DNA of 8,483 nt from positions 1 through 8,483 of the forward strand of contig JBJOLU010000007.1 of NCBI GenBank assembly GCA_046052705.1, written 5' to 3'. This stretch comes from JBBATK01 sp046052705 (lineage in GTDB: Bacteria > Bacteroidota > Ignavibacteria > Kapaibacteriales > NICIL-2). This document shows, piece by piece, positions 6,546 through 8,483 of the stretch. The notes under the pieces were generated by a model. The model was not told where the DNA came from and searched no databases. It saw only the letters and a list, made by a program, of their open reading frames with translations. Position numbers and translations under genes: made by a program. Each line of letters begins with the position of its first letter. The first letter of the stretch is position 1.

Positions 6546-8243
6546 ATGAACACAGCCCGAACTCGCACCGAATGTGTATCCCTTCTGGAGGAACTCGCGT
6601 TGCTCTTAGAACTCAGCGATGGCAATCCCTTTCGCGTGCGTGCTGTGCAAAACGGCGCTCGTGTACTTGATGGCCTGCAGGGAGATCTGACGGAGCTGTA
6701 TTCCTCCAAAACACTTCAAGCTACAAGGGGCATTGGCAAGGGCATGCTCGAGCTCATCGAGGAGTACCTTCGGAATGGCAGTATCGCGGAGGTGCAGGAG
6801 CTCCGGCTTCAGGTGCCCGCGGGCGTTGTATCGCTTACCTCGCTTCGCGGCGTGGGTGCAAAGAAAGCGAAAGCACTGCACGAGCAGTTGGGTATCTCCG
6901 GTATAGGTGAGCTGGAGTATGCGTGCCGGGAGAATCGCTTGGTGGAACTCAAGGGCTTTGGCGAAAAAACTCAGGCATCAATTTTAGCTGCCATCGAAAC
7001 ATGGAATGCCGCTCAGGGAAAATGCCGCTTGCCTGCTGCACAAGAAATATGCGCCGCAGTTTGCAGCGAGCTTATTGCCTGCGGTGCAGAGCGGGCCGAG
7101 CCTGCAGGTCAGGTGCGTCGCCACTGCGAAGTGGTGGACGAAGTAGTAGTGGTGTGGAGCGGATGCAGTATGGACACAGTAGCAACGGAGTGCAACGGCA
7201 CGCAGGAGGGTAACTGTGTGATAATGGAACGAGAAGGCGTGCAGGTGCGCGCAGTGCATGCCACCGAGAGAACCTTTGCGAGCACGTTGTTTGGCGAGAG
7301 CGCAACGCCCGAATTTCTACAGGCCTTCGAGCGCGCACTTAGTATCGATCAGAGCAAAGAATTCACCGCGGGCCACTACGCAAACGAGGACGAAATTTTC
7401 TCTCGCAATACCATGAGCGTCGTTCCCCCGGAACTACGCGAGGATGAGCGAATAATTGGCGAAGCATTAAAAGGAATGCTACCGGAGCTTGTGAGCGAGC
7501 CCGCAATGCGCGGCATGCTGCACATTCACACGGAGTGGAGCGACGGCTCGGACACTATTCGCGACATGGCTTTGCGCAGCAAAGAGATGGGTTATACTTA
7601 TGTGGCAATATGCGATCACTCCAAAACAGCCGTGTATGCCCAAGGCTTGAGTGTAGATCGTGTGCTGGCGCAGCATCGAGAGATCGACGCACTGAACGCC
7701 GAGGGCCTGGGCATTCGCATTTTGAAGGGTATTGAAAGCGACATTCTTCCTGATGGGTCGCTGGATTACGACGACGACATTTTAGCGCTGTTCGATGTAG
7801 TTGTGGCATCGGTGCATTCGTCGTTCCGTATGGATAAAGACAAGCAGACCGAGCGCATCGTTCGGGCAATTCACAATCCCTACACCACCATTTTGGGACA
7901 TCCCACCGGCCGCCTACTGTTGGCAAGAGACGGCTATGCCGTGGATATGGATGCGATACTAGAGGCTGCTGCTGCTACCGGCACCGTGATTGAACTTAAC
8001 GCCAATCCCTATCGTTTAGACCTGGACTGGCGCTGGCACAGGGCGGCAGTGGAGCGCGGTGTGCGCATTGCCATCAACCCAGACTCGCACCAGAAGGAAA
8101 CTCTGCACGAGGTACGCTTCGGAATTGGAATTGCGCGCAAAGGTGGGCTTCGCCCCCAGGATGTGATCAATACCATGGAGCTCGATGCTTTTACAAGCTT
8201 CACACAGGTCCTGCGTAGCAGCAAACTAGCGGCGGCTAGTTAA
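6546..8243 (+). CDS. PolX-type protein: helix-hairpin-helix repeats, degenerate polymerase domain, intact PHP nuclease domain
   Basis: At 565 residues this matches the layout and length of bacterial family X DNA polymerases with a C-terminal PHP exonuclease (about 570), which act in DNA gap repair. Residues 1-80 resemble the lyase-like domain with TRGIGKGMLELI. Two more helix-hairpin-helix motifs follow at LRGVGAKKAKAL (100-111) and LKGFGEKTQASIL (135-147). The palm region is altered. The usual GSxRR...GDIDI is AGQVRRHCEVVDEVVVVW (187-204), so the two catalytic Asp positions are Glu199 and Val201. The third, in VDLR, is Gln233 in VQVRAV, and the TGS motif is lost. The PHP part is complete: HIHTEWSDG (His326, His328, Asp333), CDHS (His358), Glu397, His424, GHPTGR (His452) and NPDSH (Asp513, His515). 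I infer a PHP nuclease or phosphoesterase that no longer polymerises. A symbol of polX would overstate its activity. There is no Shine-Dalgarno at the ATG. Confidence 0.9.
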   Translation: MNTARTRTECVSLLEELALLLELSDGNPFRVRAVQNGARVLDGLQGDLTELYSSKTLQATRGIGKGMLELIEEYLRNGSIAEVQELRLQVPAGVVSLTSLRGVGAKKAKALHEQLGISGIGELEYACRENRLVELKGFGEKTQASILAAIETWNAAQGKCRLPAAQEICAAVCSELIACGAERAEPAGQVRRHCEVVDEVVVVWSGCSMDTVATECNGTQEGNCVIMEREGVQVRAVHATERTFASTLFGESATPEFLQAFERALSIDQSKEFTAGHYANEDEIFSRNTMSVVPPELREDERIIGEALKGMLPELVSEPAMRGMLHIHTEWSDGSDTIRDMALRSKEMGYTYVAICDHSKTAVYAQGLSVDRVLAQHREIDALNAEGLGIRILKGIESDILPDGSLDYDDDILALFDVVVASVHSSFRMDKDKQTERIVRAIHNPYTTILGHPTGRLLLARDGYAVDMDAILEAAAATGTVIELNANPYRLDLDWRWHRAAVERGVRIAINPDSHQKETLHEVRFGIGIARKGGLRPQDVINTMELDAFTSFTQVLRSSKLAAAS

Positions 8244-8245
8244 AA

Positions 8246-8311
8246 GGCACGCGGTGATTATTGATAAGAGGTACGCGGTGATTATTGTTTAGAGGCACGC
8301 GGTGATGATAG
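8246..8311 (+). repeat. 24-nt tandem repeat, three copies, just after the PolX-like gene
   Basis: An 18-nt core GGCACGCGGTGATTATTG occurs at 8246-8263, 8270-8287 (one mismatch) and 8294-8311 (two mismatches). The copies are separated by the 6-nt links ATAAGA and TTTAGA, giving an exact 24-nt period. The first copy starts 3 nt after the PolX-like stop codon. The core contains CAC-GCG-GTG, a short inverted repeat. A shortened relative, GCACGTGATTTGG, lies at 8327-8339 and may be a decayed fourth copy. Its function is unknown: possible regulatory binding site array, or a remnant of a dispersed repeat. Confidence 0.85.
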
Positions 8312-8378
8312 CGGGACGATTTCTCTGCACGTGATTTGGCATCGAAGCGTCTACAAGGAAACGGCACGGGCCAAACGC

Positions 8379-8396
8379 GGCGCGTATTTTTGCGCC
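8379..8396 (+). promoter_or_regulatory. Small hairpin containing a TATTTTTG (-7-like) element
   Basis: GGCGC pairs with GCGCC across an 8-nt loop, 17 nt before the last gene. The loop overlaps TATTTTTG (8385-8392), which matches the Bacteroidota -7 consensus TAnnTTTG. No matching -33 TTTG is at the usual distance, so a promoter is only a guess. It could instead be a leader hairpin. Confidence 0.25.
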
Positions 8397-8413
8397 TTCA
8401 TTACTTTACGACT

Positions 8414-8483
8414 ATGATGCAGAAATTGACAGAGAAACTCAAAGAACAGAAGCTCTTCGTGGTGGCCCTTGGGCTGATTGTGC
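8414..8483 (+). CDS. N-terminus of a probable membrane or exported protein (partial)
   Basis: An ATG at 8414 (or 8417) opens a frame that runs off the window end, reading MMQKLTEKLKEQKLFVVALG and then LIV. A short basic and charged start followed by a hydrophobic run beginning FVVALGLIV is typical of a single membrane anchor or uncleaved signal. The visible 23 residues are too few to name a family. No Shine-Dalgarno is seen, and the 170-nt gap before it, holding the tandem repeats, suggests it starts its own transcript. Confidence 0.55.
   Translation, partial: MMQKLTEKLKEQKLFVVALGLIV

Noticed and set aside
6542..6709. Further upstream extension of the PrsW-like frame into the PolX-like gene
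   Set aside because: It is antisense to the conserved N-terminal domain of the PolX-like protein, and its Ser/Arg-rich translation resembles a shadow frame.
7104..7256. Frameshift or sequencing error as the reason for the odd polymerase motif
   Set aside because: The frame runs unbroken from the helix-hairpin-helix motifs through PPELRE into the PHP domain, and the conserved Arg-Arg and Glu of the same motif are in place, so substitutions explain it better.
8246..8311. Could the 24-nt repeats be a CRISPR array?
   Set aside because: The copies are separated by only 6 nt, with no spacer-length unique sequence, and no cas gene is nearby.

Overview
The window looks like chromosomal housekeeping DNA from a Gram-negative bacterium, with seven complete genes and a fragment at each edge. 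A signal-peptide beta-barrel protein ending in phenylalanine and a heptosyltransferase-type glycosyltransferase imply an outer membrane. Most genes lack a clear Shine-Dalgarno sequence, and the best exceptions are the beta-barrel gene and thioredoxin. Together with the flavour of the proteins this suggests the Bacteroidota/Chlorobiota/Ignavibacteria/Kapabacteria side of the tree. That placement is inference, since no marker gene here fixes the phylum. I saw no insertion sequence, phage gene, CRISPR array, tRNA or rRNA.

Layout. Bases 1-47 may be the tail of an upstream gene. Bases 69-3317 hold three plus-strand envelope genes: a membrane-anchored family 2 glycosyltransferase with a long arginine-rich disordered N-terminal extension, an unrecognised outer-membrane beta-barrel protein, and a family 9 glycosyltransferase with cysteine clusters at both ends. 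The last two are 3 nt apart and probably cotranscribed. After a 170-nt gap comes thioredoxin, closed by a strong intrinsic terminator (3894-3919). Then come a pterin-4a-carbinolamine dehydratase and enolase, also plus strand. Enolase converges on a minus-strand PrsW-type membrane protease homologue. That gene is head-to-head with a long PolX/PHP gene. Downstream of PolX lie three copies of a 24-nt tandem repeat, and then the start of a probable membrane or secreted protein cut by the window edge.

How they fit. The first three genes plausibly serve envelope glycoconjugate assembly. Thioredoxin, carbinolamine dehydratase and enolase are unrelated core-metabolism functions. PrsW and PolX share only a divergent intergenic region.

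The most notable observation is in the PolX-type protein. Its helix-hairpin-helix and PHP nuclease parts look complete, but all three positions expected to hold the polymerase catalytic carboxylates are changed (Glu, Val, Gln). It therefore reads as a PHP nuclease with a dead polymerase domain. Other items worth a look are the RGG-like tail on the glycosyltransferase, the tandem repeats after PolX, and the two cysteine clusters of the family 9 enzyme. I did not find a convincing new multi-gene system.
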